64,000 bases of DNA from Sphingopyxis sp. PET50 (GCF_025244705.1 NZ_CP104207.1:1984001-2048000), one strand, 5' to 3'. Counted from the stretch's first letter, positions 37,158 to 46,915 are shown. Numbers and translations are program-made. The notes: generated from the sequence alone by a model not told the origin.

Positions 37158-38016
37158 CTAGCGGTCGTCCGCGTCCCACCCCAGCGTGATCGAGATGCGG
37201 CGGTTGCGCGGATCGAATCGGTCGGAGGGGACATAAGGTTCGGTGTCGGCCACGCCTTCGATGCGCGCGAAGCGATTCGAATTGATGCCGCGGAAGGCGA
37301 GATACTGCCGTGTCACCTCCGCCCGTTCGACCGACAGGCGCCAGTTGTTGGTGCCCGCCTTCGCCGACCAGGGGCTGGCGTCGGTGTGGCCGCGGATCAT
37401 CACCTGGTTCGGAACCTCGGCGACGATCGCCGCGATCTGCGCGAACAATTTGGTCGCCTCGGGCGTCAGCTGGTTGGTGCCGACGACGAACATCGAGAAG
37501 TCGGCGTCATCGACGACGTCGATGCGCAGCCCCTCGCGCGTTTCGGTGAAGCGGATATTGGGCGCCAGCCGCATGGATCTCGGCCTTGGCCTGCACCTCG
37601 CGGAGCAGCGACCGGGCGAGGCGCTGAAACTCGGAGCGCTGGCGCTCGCGGCCCGACGCCTCGCGCGGTCCGCCCGTCGCGTCGCGCGGGATCGTCATCG
37701 ACTTGGTGCCCGTCTGCGCCGCGCCGTGCGGATAATTGTCGGCGGCGACGAGCGAGTCGCCGCCGAACAGCCCGGTGGCGCCGGCCGTATCCTGTTTCGA
37801 CTGGACGATCGTCGGCGCGAAATAGTCGGCCAGCGCCTTGCGCTGCTTTTCGGTCGTCGCGCCGAGCAGCCACATGAGCAGGAAGAAGGCCATCATCGCG
37901 GTCACGAAATCGGCATAGGCGACCTTCCACGCACCGCCATGATGGCCGCCGTGCGGCGCCTCGATGACCTTCTTGACGATGATGGGCCGCAGCGGCGTAT
38001 TCGGACGCGCGGCCAT
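37158..38016 (-). CDS. motB: Stator protein MotB (frameshifted as sequenced)
   Basis: Proton-channel stator subunit. The N-terminal frame shows the cytoplasmic tail and the single TM with the ion-binding Asp (WKVAYADFVTAMMAFFLLMWLLGA). After a break near 37570 the OmpA-like peptidoglycan-binding domain follows (TPEATKLFAQIAAIVAEVPNQVMIRGHTDASPW, NWRLSVERAEVTRQYL). On the plus strand the break reads CCAGCCGCATGG, fitting CAGCGCCGC with one GC lost. Restored length about 286 aa. The ATG overlaps the motA stop. Confidence 0.9.
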
Positions 38017-38881
38017 CAGCGACCCCGCATGCCGTCGAACACCTCGGCAAAGCTCGGCTGGTTGTCATGGTCGACGCCCGAACGCGCCGCCTCGATCACC
38101 AGCGGCTGCGGGTGGCCGTGGAGCGAGGCAATGATGAGCTGTTTCACGGTGTGATAGATGGCGGCGTCGCTTTCGATCACCGCGCGGGCGCGGGTCGCGA
38201 AGGGGCCGACGAGGCCGTATGCCAGAAGCACGCCGAGGAAGGTGCCGACGAGCGCCGAGCCGATCATGCCGCCGAGGATCGCCGCAGCGGCTTGTCGATC
38301 GAGCCCATCGTCTTCACCACGCCAAGCACCGCCGCGACGATGCCGAGCGCCGGCAGCGCATCGGCCAGGCTCTGCAGTCCGTCGGCGGGCTTGATCGCAT
38401 GATGATGATGGTTCTTGATCGCGCTGTCCATCACCTCCTCGACCGCGTGCGGGTCGAGCGTGCCCGACGACACGACGACGAGGCGCAGCGTGTCGCAGAT
38501 CAGGTGGACGAGCGTCTGGTCCTTGGCGAGCTTGGGATATTGCTGAAAGATCGGCGAGCTCGCCGGATCCTCGATATGCGGCTCGACCGCGACCGGCCCT
38601 TCGGTACGCATCATCTTCATCAGCGTCGAAACGAGCAGGATGCAGTCGAGATAGTCGGCCTTCTTGTATGTCGGTCCCTTGAACACCTTGGCGAAACCAC
38701 CGCCCAGCGCCTTCAGCTCCTTGCCCGAATTGCCGATGATCAGCGATCCGATTGCGGCGCCGCCGATGATCAGCATCTCGTGCGGCAGCGCGTGCATGAC
38801 GGGGCCGAGATTGCCCCCGGTCAGCGCGAAGCCCCCGAACACCAGCAACAGCAGAACGACGATGCCGACGACGGGAAACAT
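38016..38881 (-). CDS. motA: Stator protein MotA (frameshifted as sequenced)
   Basis: Four-TM stator subunit. N-terminal TM pair, cytoplasmic loop (SNxxxIF-type IFQQYPKLAKDQTLVHLICDTLRLVV) and TM3 (ALPALGIVAAVLGVVKTMGSIDKP) are in one frame. TM4 and the tail (ALVGTFLGVLLAYGLVGPFATRAR) are in another. The break at about 38287 (CCGCTGCGGCG) fits loss of one G from CTGGCGG; restored length about 288 aa. Start at 38881 has GGAG 9 nt upstream. A FliA promoter lies 58-84 bp upstream. Confidence 0.9.
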
Positions 38882-38938
38882 GCTGAACAACTCCAGTCGG
38901 GGGTTTCTACCCCCGGCAAAAACGGGACGTCTTGATGC

Positions 38939-38965
38939 TTAACGGCAGCGGCGGCGAAAGATTTA
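38939..38965 (-). promoter_or_regulatory. FliA (sigma-28) promoter candidate for motA-motB
   Basis: Minus strand TAAATC - 13 nt - GCCGTTAA, 58 bp from the motA ATG. The -10 box is identical to those before fliC and fliD. Confidence 0.65.
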
Positions 38966-39001
38966 GGGCCTCGCGCCAAATCGCCTTTGCGAACTCCATG
39001 C

Positions 39002-39156
39002 CCTCTCCCCTTCAGGGGAGAGGATAGCGCAGCTTGCTCCGTCAGGAGCTGGCGAAGCTTGGAGAGGGGTCTGACCGCTCAAGCACAGGGAACTCCTCTC
39101 AACTCCGGCTAGCCAGATGCTGGCAAGCCTTCGTATCTCTCCCCTGAAGGGGAGAG
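39002..39156. repeat. Composite palindromic intergenic repeat (copy 4, CTCTCCCC type)
   Basis: Terminal hairpins CTCTCCCC-TTCA-GGGGAGAG (5' end) and CTCTCCCC-TGAA-GGGGAGAG (39137-39156). Between them are a GCGAAGCTTGGAGAGG / CCTCTC pairing and AGCTTGCTCCGTCAGGAGCT. Same plan as the three CCCTCCC elements but another sequence subtype. Confidence 0.7.
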
Positions 39157-39184
39157 AGCGGAAAGCGTGCCTCCAACCGAATGA

Positions 39185-40012
39185 TCAGCCCAGAATATCG
39201 AACAAGGTCTGCCGGTTGATCCGCGCGAAGGCCGCCTGCGCGGCTTCGAGCGTCAGATTCTGTGCATTGAGCTGCGCGATGGCGACCGACAAGTCGGTGT
39301 CCTCGACCGCCGACCTCTCGTCGGCCAGCGTGATGCCGCGGGCTTCAAGGCTGTCGCCGATGCGTTCGAGCCGCACGGCCGACAGACCCATCGCGGCGCG
39401 CTGGTCGGCGACATGGCCGATGCTGGCGTCGAGCGCGGTCAGCGCTGCCCCCATGGCCGTCGCATCGCCGGCGGCGATCGCCGCGGCGGCATCGCGCAGA
39501 CCGGTCGACAGGCTGTTGCCGCCGACGACAAAGACGTCGCCCGCCGACGGCACCGGCGCGAAGCTGTTATCGGCGTCGAAGCGCACCTGTTTGGCGGTGG
39601 CGGCGAACAGCGGCTCGCCGTTCGAATCGCGCGTCGCGGCGAGCCCGTCGATCTCGTCGGCGATCGCCGACAATTCGGCGGCGATGCTCGCGCGGTCGGC
39701 GGGATTGGTCGTCGCGCTCGACGCCGACAGCGTCAGTTCGCGCGCGCGGGTGAGCAGGTTGCCGACCGAGGCGAGCGCGGTGTCGGCCTGCGACACCTGC
39801 GCACTCGCGGTCTTGATGTTCGCCGCCCAGGTCGTCGCGCTCGCCTGTGCCCTGCCGATCGTCGCGATGCGGCGGGAGGCGACGGGGTCGTCGGAGGCGC
39901 GGAGCAATTTCTTGCCGCCCGAAATCTGTTGCTGAATGCGGTCGAGCTGGTCCGACAGCTTCGACTGGCGCGCGATTTCGCGCGTCATGCGGTTTCCGAC
40001 GGCGTTGATCAT
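39185..40012 (-). CDS. flgL: Hook-filament junction protein FlgL
   Basis: 275 aa, flagellin-like ends: N-terminal GNRMTREIARQSKLSDQLDRIQQQISGGKKLLRASDDPVASRRI and C-terminal EDTDLSVAIAQLNAQNLTLEAAQAAFARINRQTLFDILG (partial quotations of family-typical segments). Joins hook to filament together with FlgK. Last gene of the flg operon, 13 nt after flgK. Confidence 0.93.
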   Translation of the reverse strand: MINAVGNRMTREIARQSKLSDQLDRIQQQISGGKKLLRASDDPVASRRIATIGRAQASATTWAANIKTASAQVSQADTALASVGNLLTRARELTLSASSATTNPADRASIAAELSAIADEIDGLAATRDSNGEPLFAATAKQVRFDADNSFAPVPSAGDVFVVGGNSLSTGLRDAAAAIAAGDATAMGAALTALDASIGHVADQRAAMGLSAVRLERIGDSLEARGITLADERSAVEDTDLSVAIAQLNAQNLTLEAAQAAFARINRQTLFDILG

Positions 40013-40025
40013 CGTTCCCGTCCCT

Positions 40026-41351
40026 TCAGATCGCGCTCAGCAGCGCCTGCATCGTTTCGCGTGCGACCTGAATGGTGCGCGCGGCGGCGGAATAAGCCTG
40101 CTGAAAACGCAGCAGGTCGGCGGCTTCCTGATCGAGATCGACCCCGCTGACGTTGTCGCGCGCCGCGATCGCCCCGTCGGCGCGTGTCGTCGCCGCGGCG
40201 TCCTGCGCGCGCGCCGAGGCGGTCGCCTGCGCCTGCGACGCAAGCCGCGCGGTCCACGCCGCCTCGGGATCGTCGGCGCCGCGCATCGCACCGATCGCGA
40301 GCATATTGCCGTTGGTCCCGCTGCCGTTCGCGGCGGCGACCTGGGCAGCCGAAAGCGATGTCGCGGTCAACGTTGCCGCGGTCGCGCCGGTGAAAAGCGG
40401 CTGGCCGGCATTGCCGTTGGCATCGGTCCCCGCCTGGTGCGCGGCATTGAGCTGGCCGGCGAATTGCGCCGCCGCGGCGTCGAGCCCGGCCCGCTGATCG
40501 GCGATATGATCGGCCGCCTGACCGAGCCCCGCCAGATTGCCCGAAGCCGGATCGATCGCAGCGCCGCCGGCGGAGAAGCCCAGCTGGCCGTCCGCCGCCA
40601 CAGTAACCGCAACATGGGTGACCGTGGCATTGCCGACCAGCATGTCGCCCGATCCGGCGGCGCGCAGCGTCACCGCGCCCTTGTCGTCGAAACTGGCCGT
40701 CACCGGCATCTGCGACGCGATCTGGTCGATCAGCCGGTCGCGTTCGTCGAGCAGGCTCGCTTCGTTGGTCGAGCCCGCGCGCGCCTTGCGCAACCCGGCG
40801 TTGACGCTTTCGAGCGCGTCGAGATCGGTGTTGAGGTCGGCGACCGACGCCTGCGCCGCGTCCGAAACGCCCTGCGACATCGAATCGAGCTGGGCAGCGC
40901 TGGTGCGAAAACCCGTTGCGACATCGGCGGCCGATTGCAGGAATTGCGCCCGCAGGGTGACGTTGTTGGGATCGGCGGTGAGCTGGTCGGCGGTCGTGAA
41001 CAATTTGGTCAGGTTGGTCGAAATGCCGTTGGCGTCGTCGCTCAGCGCGCTTTCGACCTTGGTCATCCAGTCGGCGCGCGTCGCCGCACGCTGCGCCTCG
41101 CCCGCCGAGGTCCGCGCATCCTCGATCAGCCATTTGTCGACCGAGCGGGTGATCCCCCGGATCGTCACCCCGCCGGGGCTGACGTTGCGGCCGACCAGCG
41201 CCGATTCGGTGCCGCTCGCCATTTCCTTCAGCGCCAGCGTGCGGCGGGCATAGCCCGGGGTCTGGGCGTTGGCGATATTGTCGCCGACGGTCGACATCGC
41301 ACGCGAATAAGCCTTGAGGCCGCTGGCGCCGATGCTGAGAAGATCGGTCAT
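40026..41351 (-). CDS. flgK: Hook-filament junction protein FlgK
   Basis: 441 aa. N-terminal rod/hook signature LLSIGASGLKAYSRAMSTVGDNIANAQTPGYARR and C-terminal QEAADLLRFQQAYSAAARTIQVARETMQALL are complete, with a variable middle. Start at 41351 overlaps the flgJ stop; the open frame extends further upstream only because it shadows flgJ. Confidence 0.94.
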   Translation of the reverse strand: MTDLLSIGASGLKAYSRAMSTVGDNIANAQTPGYARRTLALKEMASGTESALVGRNVSPGGVTIRGITRSVDKWLIEDARTSAGEAQRAATRADWMTKVESALSDDANGISTNLTKLFTTADQLTADPNNVTLRAQFLQSAADVATGFRTSAAQLDSMSQGVSDAAQASVADLNTDLDALESVNAGLRKARAGSTNEASLLDERDRLIDQIASQMPVTASFDDKGAVTLRAAGSGDMLVGNATVTHVAVTVAADGQLGFSAGGAAIDPASGNLAGLGQAADHIADQRAGLDAAAAQFAGQLNAAHQAGTDANGNAGQPLFTGATAATLTATSLSAAQVAAANGSGTNGNMLAIGAMRGADDPEAAWTARLASQAQATASARAQDAAATTRADGAIAARDNVSGVDLDQEAADLLRFQQAYSAAARTIQVARETMQALLSAI

Positions 41352-41666
41352 TGCACGCCTCCGCCGAGGCCGCTGGGACCGCTGCCCGCGACGCCGCGGA
41401 ACTGGCGCTCGACCATATCGGCGATGCCGAACTGGCGCATCGCGGCGATGCTGTCGGCGGTCTTGGCGTCGGCCATTTCGCGGAAATTGTCGGTGGCGCT
41501 CGACCCGAAGATATCGTCGCCGAGCTTCGCCTGCCGCATCGAGGCCAGCAGCTGGCGCAGGATCACCGCCTCGAAAGCCTCGGCCGCCTTGCGCAGTCCG
41601 TCGCCGCCGCCGCCGACCGCCGCGGGCGCCGGCTGTCGCCGGCGAGAAGGAGATGGGCGTCGTCAT
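41348..41666 (-). CDS. flgJ: Short rod-capping protein FlgJ without muramidase (frameshifted)
   Basis: About 106 aa after repair. It has only the rod-binding domain (AAEAFEAVILRQLLASMRQAKLGDDIFGS, EMADAKTADSIAAMRQFGIADMVERQ) and lacks the glucosaminidase domain of enterobacterial FlgJ. ATG at 41666 overlaps the flgI stop. The frame breaks near 41632 (ACAGCCGGCGCC), consistent with loss of a GC. The separate lytic transglycosylase at 48613 probably supplies the missing activity. Confidence 0.8.
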
Positions 41667-42766
41667 ATGATCACCAGCTCGGCTGTGAGCGCGCCGGCCT
41701 GGCTCAGCGCCTCGAGGATGGCGACAAGGTCGCCGGGGGGAACGCCCATGCGGTTGATCGCATCGACCAGTTCGGACAGCGATGCGGTCGGCTTGACCAT
41801 CATCACCGGGCGATATTCCTCGCTCACGTCGATGTCGCTCGACTGCTCGACCGCGGTCTGGCCGCGGCTGAAGGGTTCGGGCTGGACGACGCGTGGCGAT
41901 TCCTTGATCGCGACGGTCAGCTTGCCCTGCGCCACCGCGGCGGTACCGACACGCACCGCGCCGTTGATCACCACCGTGCCGGTACGCGCGTTGACGATCA
42001 CCCTGGCGGGCGGATCGGTACGCTGGACGCCCAGATTCTCGATCCGCGACATCAGCCTCATCCGTTCGTCGCCGCCGCCGGTGGCGCGGATCGCGATGCT
42101 GGCGCCGTCGATCATCGTCGCGGTGCCGGGCATGGCGGCGTTGATCGCGTCGGTCACGCTCTTCGCATTGGTGGCGTCGAACTGGTGGAGGTTGAAGGTG
42201 AGCATCTCGCTGCTGGCGAAGCCGGTATCGACCGCGCGCTCGACCGTCGCGCCGCCCGCGATGCGGCCGCTCGACGGGACATTCACCGTCAGCTTCGACC
42301 CGTCGGCGGCATCGACGCCCAGCCCGCCGATGACGAGATTGCCCTGCACCATCGCGTAAATCTGGCCGTCAGCGCCATAGAGCGGCGCGAGCACGAGCGT
42401 GCCGCCGCGCAGGCTCTTGGCCTTGCCGATCGCCGAGACGGTGACGTCGAGGCGCTGGCCGGGCTTGGCGAAGGGCGGCAGTTCCGCGGTGATCATCACC
42501 GCGGCGGCGTTCTTGAGCGCCGGATTGACGCCCGGCGGCAGGGTCAGGCCGAAACGCTGCACCGCGCCCTTCATGCCGAGCGTCGAATAATCGAGGCTGT
42601 CGTCGCCGGTGCCAGCAAGGCCGACGACGATGCCGTAGCCGGTGAGCTGGTTGGCGCGCAGGCCCTGGAACTGGCCCATGTCCTTGATCCGCTCGGCCTG
42701 CGCCGGCGCGGCGAAGGCGAAGCTCGCGGCGAGCAGGGCAAAGAGGGTGAGGATGGCGTTTCGCAT
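41663..42766 (-). CDS. flgI: Flagellar P-ring protein FlgI
   Basis: 367 aa. Signal peptide (ILTLFALLAASFAFAAPAQAE), then the conserved RIKDMGQFQGLRANQLTGYGIVVGLAGTGDD and NVVVSGRLP-equivalent segments through the end (VDAINRMGVPPGDLVAILEALSQAGAL). It forms the periplasmic bushing of the rod. Start at 42766 begins the signal peptide; the open frame continues upstream only as a flgH shadow. Confidence 0.95.
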   Translation of the reverse strand: MRNAILTLFALLAASFAFAAPAQAERIKDMGQFQGLRANQLTGYGIVVGLAGTGDDSLDYSTLGMKGAVQRFGLTLPPGVNPALKNAAAVMITAELPPFAKPGQRLDVTVSAIGKAKSLRGGTLVLAPLYGADGQIYAMVQGNLVIGGLGVDAADGSKLTVNVPSSGRIAGGATVERAVDTGFASSEMLTFNLHQFDATNAKSVTDAINAAMPGTATMIDGASIAIRATGGGDERMRLMSRIENLGVQRTDPPARVIVNARTGTVVINGAVRVGTAAVAQGKLTVAIKESPRVVQPEPFSRGQTAVEQSSDIDVSEEYRPVMMVKPTASLSELVDAINRMGVPPGDLVAILEALSQAGALTAELVII

Positions 42767-42794
42767 GGGCACGGAGTTGGTCCCTTCGTGTCTG

Positions 42795-43462
42795 TCAGAA
42801 CGGGCTGATGATCGAGAAGAAGCGTTGCAGCCAGCCCTGCTGGCTGGCGCGGGCGATCTCGCCCTTGCCGGTGTAGCGGATGTGGGCGTTGGCGACGCGG
42901 GTGGACAGGACGCGGTTGTCGGGGCTGACATCCGCCGAGCGGACGAGTCCCGCGATCTGGACGCGTTCGTCGCCACGGTTGAGCGTGATGAGCTTCTCGC
43001 CCTTCACCAGCATCGTGCCGTTCGGATAGACGGCGGCGACGGTGACGGTGACTTCGCCCGACAGCATGTTCGACTGCGCGGCATCGCCCTTGCCCTTGAA
43101 CTGCGACCCGCCGCCCATCGCGACGTCGCTGGGATCGAACAGCGACAAGGGGCCGGTGGTCGGCGGGGTCAGGCCGATGTTGCCGTCGCGCGTCGTTCCC
43201 GCGCTGTTGCTCTTGGACGCGATGGTGCGCTCGACGAGCTGGATCGTCAGGATGTCGCCGACCTGCCCGGCGCGCGCGCCCGAGGTCAGCGCGACATAGC
43301 CGCCCTGAAAGATCGAGCCATTTGCCGGCCGGCGCCGCACGGCGCCGGATCGGGCAAGGTGACTGAAAAGGCGTCGGGCGCGATCTTCTCCTTCTTCGCC
43401 TCGCCCGCGGTGGGCAGGGCGAGCAGGATCAGCAAGGCGGCCTTAGAGAGTTTGCGTGGCAT
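42795..43462 (-). CDS. flgH: Flagellar L-ring protein FlgH (frameshifted as sequenced)
   Basis: Outer-membrane bushing. A short exported N terminus (RKLSKAALLILLALPTAGEA) is in one frame. ANGSIFQGGYVALTSGARAGQVGDILTIQLVE, VTVAAVYPNGTMLVKGEKLITLNRGDE and LSTRVANAHIRYTGKGEI are in another. Break at about 43345, consistent with one G lost from CCGGTG. The usual lipobox Cys is not obvious (AGEA), which is unusual for FlgH. Restored length about 222 aa. Start overlaps flgG by 20 nt. Confidence 0.85.
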
Positions 43463-44231
43463 TTTTCAGCATCTCGTCGGTGGCCTGGATCATCTTCGAA
43501 TTGACCTCATAGGCGCGCTGGGTCTCGATCATGTCGACGAGTTCCTCGACGACATTGACGTTCGATCCCTCGAGCATCCCGCCGCGCAGCGTGCCGCGGC
43601 CTTCCTCGCCCGCCGCGCCGACCAGCGGCGCGCCCGAGGAAGCGGTCTCCATCAGGATATTGTCGCCGATCGCCTGCAGCCCCGAGGGGTTGGCGAAGCG
43701 CGCGATTTCGATGCGGCCAAGCTCGGTCGCCTCGGCCTGCCCGGCGATCGTCGCCGAGACGGTGCCGTCGGCGCCGATCGCGATGCCGGTGGCATCCTCG
43801 GGGATCTGGATCTGCGGCTGGATCGGCTTGCCGTCGGGCGTGATGATCGTGCCGTCGGGGGAGCGGTTGAAATTGCCCGCGCGGGTATAGCCGATGCGCC
43901 CGTCGGGCATCTGGATCTGGAAGTAGCCCGCCCCCTCGATCGCGACGTCGAGCGCGTTGCCCGTCGTCTGCAGCGTGCCCTGCGTATCCATGCGCGAGGT
44001 GCCGGCGAGTTCGACGCCGGTGCCGAGGTTGAGGCCGGTCGCATAGCGGTTTTCGGCCGACGAGGGCGCCCCCGCCTGCGTCATGATCTGGTATCCGAGC
44101 GTCTCGAAATTGGCGCGGTCGCGCTTGAAGCCCGTGGTGTTCACGTTAGCGAGGTTGTTCGCAATCACCTGCATCCGGAAGCCCTGGGCATCCAGACCGG
44201 TTCGCGCGACGTGCAGGGCACCGTAGCTCAT
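43443..44231 (-). CDS. flgG: Distal rod protein FlgG
   Basis: 262 aa, the standard FlgG size. N-terminal ALHVARTGLDAQGFRMQVIANNLANVNTTGFKRDRANFETL, YFQIQMPDGRIGYTRAGNF, and C-terminal NVNVVEELVDMIETQRAYEVNSKMIQATDEML. It forms the distal rod crossing the P and L rings. 11 nt after flgF. Confidence 0.96.
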   Translation of the reverse strand: MSYGALHVARTGLDAQGFRMQVIANNLANVNTTGFKRDRANFETLGYQIMTQAGAPSSAENRYATGLNLGTGVELAGTSRMDTQGTLQTTGNALDVAIEGAGYFQIQMPDGRIGYTRAGNFNRSPDGTIITPDGKPIQPQIQIPEDATGIAIGADGTVSATIAGQAEATELGRIEIARFANPSGLQAIGDNILMETASSGAPLVGAAGEEGRGTLRGGMLEGSNVNVVEELVDMIETQRAYEVNSKMIQATDEMLKNATQTL

Positions 44232-44242
44232 ATTCTATCTCC

Positions 44243-44986
44243 TTAACGGGGCAGCGCCATCAGGTTCGCGGTCGCGCTGTCCATGTCGCGGGCGTCGCTG
44301 ATGAGCTTGAGTTGCGAATCCCAGGCCTTGCTGGCCTCGATCATGTCGACGAGGGCGGTCGTCGCGGTGACGTTCGAGCCCTCGATCGAGCGGGTAACGA
44401 CGCGCGCTTCGGGATCGTCGGGCAGGATGCCGCCGCCCTTCACGCGGAAGAGGTTGTCGAGCCCCTTGACGATGTCCGAGCCGGTGGTGGTCGCGAGGCG
44501 CAGCCGGTCGACCTCCTGCGGATTTTCGGGATCGCCGCCAGCGGGCACCACGAAGACGCGGCCCTGCTCGTCGATCCTGATCGAATCCGCGGGCGGAATG
44601 GTGACGGGGCCCTGCGAGCCCTGCACCGGATGGCCGTCACCCGTTGTCAGCAAACCGCTCGACGAGAGCTGAAGGTCGCCGCGGCGGGTATAGGCTTCCT
44701 CGCCGTTGGGCGCCTGGACGACGAGCATCGCGTCGCCGGCCATCGCGATGTCGAGGTCGCGGCCCGTCGCGGTGATCGTGCCGGCGCGCATGTCGGCCCC
44801 GACCACTTCCTCCGACGACACCGCACGGCCGCCGACGCCGCTGCCGTGCAGCCACAGCGACTGCGCCTCGGCCAGATCCGCTCGGAAGCCGGGCGTCTGC
44901 GCGTTGGCGAGATTGTTGGCGATCGCCGTCTGCCGGGCCATGCTGCCCCGCATCGCGGTGAGGCTGGTATAGATGACGCGGTCCAT
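44243..44986 (-). CDS. flgF: Proximal rod protein FlgF
   Basis: 247 aa. N-terminal SLTAMRGSMARQTAIANNLANAQTPGFRADLAE and C-terminal NVTATTALVDMIEASKAWDSQLKLISDARDMDS are typical of the rod/hook family. Its place next to flgG and its length separate it from FlgG. Confidence 0.93.
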   Translation of the reverse strand: MDRVIYTSLTAMRGSMARQTAIANNLANAQTPGFRADLAEAQSLWLHGSGVGGRAVSSEEVVGADMRAGTITATGRDLDIAMAGDAMLVVQAPNGEEAYTRRGDLQLSSSGLLTTGDGHPVQGSQGPVTIPPADSIRIDEQGRVFVVPAGGDPENPQEVDRLRLATTTGSDIVKGLDNLFRVKGGGILPDDPEARVVTRSIEGSNVTATTALVDMIEASKAWDSQLKLISDARDMDSATANLMALPR

Positions 44987-45021
44987 AGGAGTGCTCCCGG
45001 CAGGCGGCTAGTCGCAGCTAA

Positions 45022-45849
45022 TCAGCGAAGGCCGATGATCGTCTGGGTCAGCGCCGACGCGCCCTCGATTGCCTTGGCATTCGCCTGGAAATTGCGCTGC
45101 GCGGCGATCAGCATCACCAGTTCCTCGGTGATATCGACATTCGAGCGTTCGAGTGCGCCCGACTGGATCGTGCCCATCGGGCCGTTGGTCGCGGCGTCGA
45201 TCGTCGGCTGGCCGCTTTCGCCGGTCGCCTGCCAATGCGCGTCGCCGACGGGGCGCAAGCCCTCCATCGCGGGGAAGGTCGCCATCGCGATCTTGCCGAG
45301 CACCTGGTTCGAGCCATCGGCAAAGGTCGCCGTGGCGAGGCCGTCGAGGCCGATCGAGACGTTGACGACCGCGGCGTCGGGATTGCCCGCGACATGCTGC
45401 GGCACGACGAAATCGGTCGTCGAGGCAAGATCGCGGCTGGTGACGTTACCGTCGGCGTCGACGGGCAGCAGCTGCAGCGTCGCGCCGGTCGAGTCGACCA
45501 CGCGGCCGTCCTCGAGCGGCGAGAAGGCGCCGTTGCGGGTATAGGTGACCTGATTGCGCGGCGGTTCGCCCTTCACGACAAACAGGCCGTCGCCGATGAT
45601 CGCCATGTCGAAGGTCTTTTCGCTCGCTTCATACGAGCCTTGCGTGAACTGCTGGGTGATGCCGTTGAGGCGCGTGCCCTGCCCCGCGACCGTCTTGGTC
45701 GACTGGTTCGGCGAGGCGGCGAAGATGTCGCCGAACTGCGCCTTGCTGCGCTTGAAGCCGATCGAGCCGGCGTTGGCGATGTTGTTGGAGACGACCGACA
45801 TTTCGGTCTGCGCGCCCTTGAGGCCCGAAAGCGAGGTATAGAAAGACAT
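45022..45849 (-). CDS. flgE: Flagellar hook protein FlgE, short form
   Basis: 275 aa against about 400 in enterobacteria. N-terminal SFYTSLSGLKGAQTEMSVVSNNIANAGSIGFKRSKAQFGDIF, RNGAFSPLEDGRVVDSTG, and C-terminal ERSNVDITEELVMLIAAQRNFQANAKAIEGASALTQTII are complete. The reduced middle implies loss of most of the outer hook domain. Follows flgD by 4 nt. Confidence 0.9.
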   Translation of the reverse strand: MSFYTSLSGLKGAQTEMSVVSNNIANAGSIGFKRSKAQFGDIFAASPNQSTKTVAGQGTRLNGITQQFTQGSYEASEKTFDMAIIGDGLFVVKGEPPRNQVTYTRNGAFSPLEDGRVVDSTGATLQLLPVDADGNVTSRDLASTTDFVVPQHVAGNPDAAVVNVSIGLDGLATATFADGSNQVLGKIAMATFPAMEGLRPVGDAHWQATGESGQPTIDAATNGPMGTIQSGALERSNVDITEELVMLIAAQRNFQANAKAIEGASALTQTIIGLR

Positions 45850-45853
45850 GGCG

Positions 45854-46168
45854 TTACCCTTCCTGCGTGGTGGTGTCGGTGGCGGCGGCGGGCGTGGTCG
45901 CCGCCTTGATGTCCTGAAGCAGCCGGGTCTGCGCCGTGAGCTGTTCGGAAATCTGCTGAAGCGTGGAGTTGGTCTCGGTGATCCCGGCGAGGCTGGAGAA
46001 TTGCGCCATCTGCGCGACCATCGCCTGGTTATCGACCGGGTTGAACGGGTCCTGCTGGCTGAGCTGTGCGGTCATCAGGCGCAGGAAATCGCTCTGCCCC
46101 ATCTGGTTCGCGCTGCCCTTGGGCTGGATCACGACATTGCTGGTGTTGGTGACGCTGTTCACGGCCAT
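45854..46168 (-). CDS. flgD: Hook-cap protein FlgD, short form
   Basis: 104 aa. It contains only the secreted N-terminal FlgD region (MGQSDFLRLMTAQLSQQDPFNPVDNQAMVAQMAQFSSLAGI, typical of the family) and lacks the C-terminal FlgD Ig/Tudor-like domains present in the ~230-aa enterobacterial protein. The frame is intact, so this is a genuinely short form rather than a truncation. The product caps the growing hook. Confidence 0.88.
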   Translation of the reverse strand: MAVNSVTNTSNVVIQPKGSANQMGQSDFLRLMTAQLSQQDPFNPVDNQAMVAQMAQFSSLAGITETNSTLQQISEQLTAQTRLLQDIKAATTPAAATDTTTQEG

Positions 46169-46169
46169 C

Positions 46170-46580
46170 TTACTGTCCCATCCTGAGGGTTTCGTTGATC
46201 AGGCCCTTGGCGGTTTCGAGGACCTGGACATTGTTCTGATACTGGCGCGCGGTCTCGACCATCTCGATCAGCTCGGCGGCGCTATCGACCGCGGCTTCCC
46301 AGACATTGCCGTCGGCGTCGGCCAGCGGATTGTTGGGGTCGTGCTTCCTGGTCGGCGCCATTTTCGTCTGGGTGACCTGGTCGACCGCGACGGTGGCGCG
46401 GCCGCCTTCGTCCATGACGGTGCGGAACACCGGCTTCATCGAACGATAGGCGGTCGCCTCGCTGCCCGCGACGGTGCCGGCGTTGGCGAGGTTCGACGCG
46501 GTGGTGTTGAGCCGCACCAGCTGCGCCGACATGGCGCGGCCGCTGATGTCGAAGACCGAGAGCGAACCGTTCATCGTCAT
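46170..46580 (-). CDS. flgC: Proximal rod protein FlgC
   Basis: 136 aa, standard length. FDISGRAMSAQLVRLNTTASNLANAGT at the N terminus and NVWEAAVDSAAELIEMVETARQYQNNVQVLETAKGLINETLRMGQ at the end. The ATG overlaps the flgB stop. Confidence 0.95.
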   Translation of the reverse strand: MTMNGSLSVFDISGRAMSAQLVRLNTTASNLANAGTVAGSEATAYRSMKPVFRTVMDEGGRATVAVDQVTQTKMAPTRKHDPNNPLADADGNVWEAAVDSAAELIEMVETARQYQNNVQVLETAKGLINETLRMGQ

Positions 46581-46915
46581 TCGCCCTTCAGCGCGCGGGT
46601 CAGCGTGTTGACGCGGCCCGAGAGGAAAGAGAGGCTGGAGCGATAGGCGAGCGCATTTTCGGCAAAGGCGGTCTGTTCGGTCGCCATTTCGACGGTATTG
46701 CCGTCGAGCGACGCTTGCACGGGCACGCGATATTCGATCGCGCCTTCAAGGCTGCCGCCCTGCCGCGCGAGATCGAGCGCTTTCGAAAAGTCGAGGTCGC
46801 GCGCCTTGTAGTTCGGCGTCGCGGCGTTGGCGATGTTCGACGCGAGCAGCATCATCCGCTGGCTGCGCAGCTGCAGCGCATTGGCATGGATGCCGAAGAG
46901 CTTCTCTGATGCCAT
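46577..46915 (-). CDS. flgB: Proximal rod protein FlgB
   Basis: 112 aa. KLFGIHANALQLRSQRMMLLASNIANAATPNYKARDLDF is the FlgB/C signature. Start at 46915 has AAGGA 9 nt upstream; an ATG 9 nt earlier is possible. First gene of the eleven-gene flgB-flgL operon, driven by the RpoN promoter at 47015-47030. Confidence 0.94.
   Translation of the reverse strand: MASEKLFGIHANALQLRSQRMMLLASNIANAATPNYKARDLDFSKALDLARQGGSLEGAIEYRVPVQASLDGNTVEMATEQTAFAENALAYRSSLSFLSGRVNTLTRALKGE

Larger units (their letters stand above)
38882..39184. other. Intergenic region motA / flgL
   Basis: 303 bp without a gene. It holds the motA FliA promoter (38939-38965) and the composite repeat 39002-39156. A short stem (CGGGGGTTTCTACCCCCG) lies at 38899-38916 in the motA leader. 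No coding signal is seen. Confidence 0.6.
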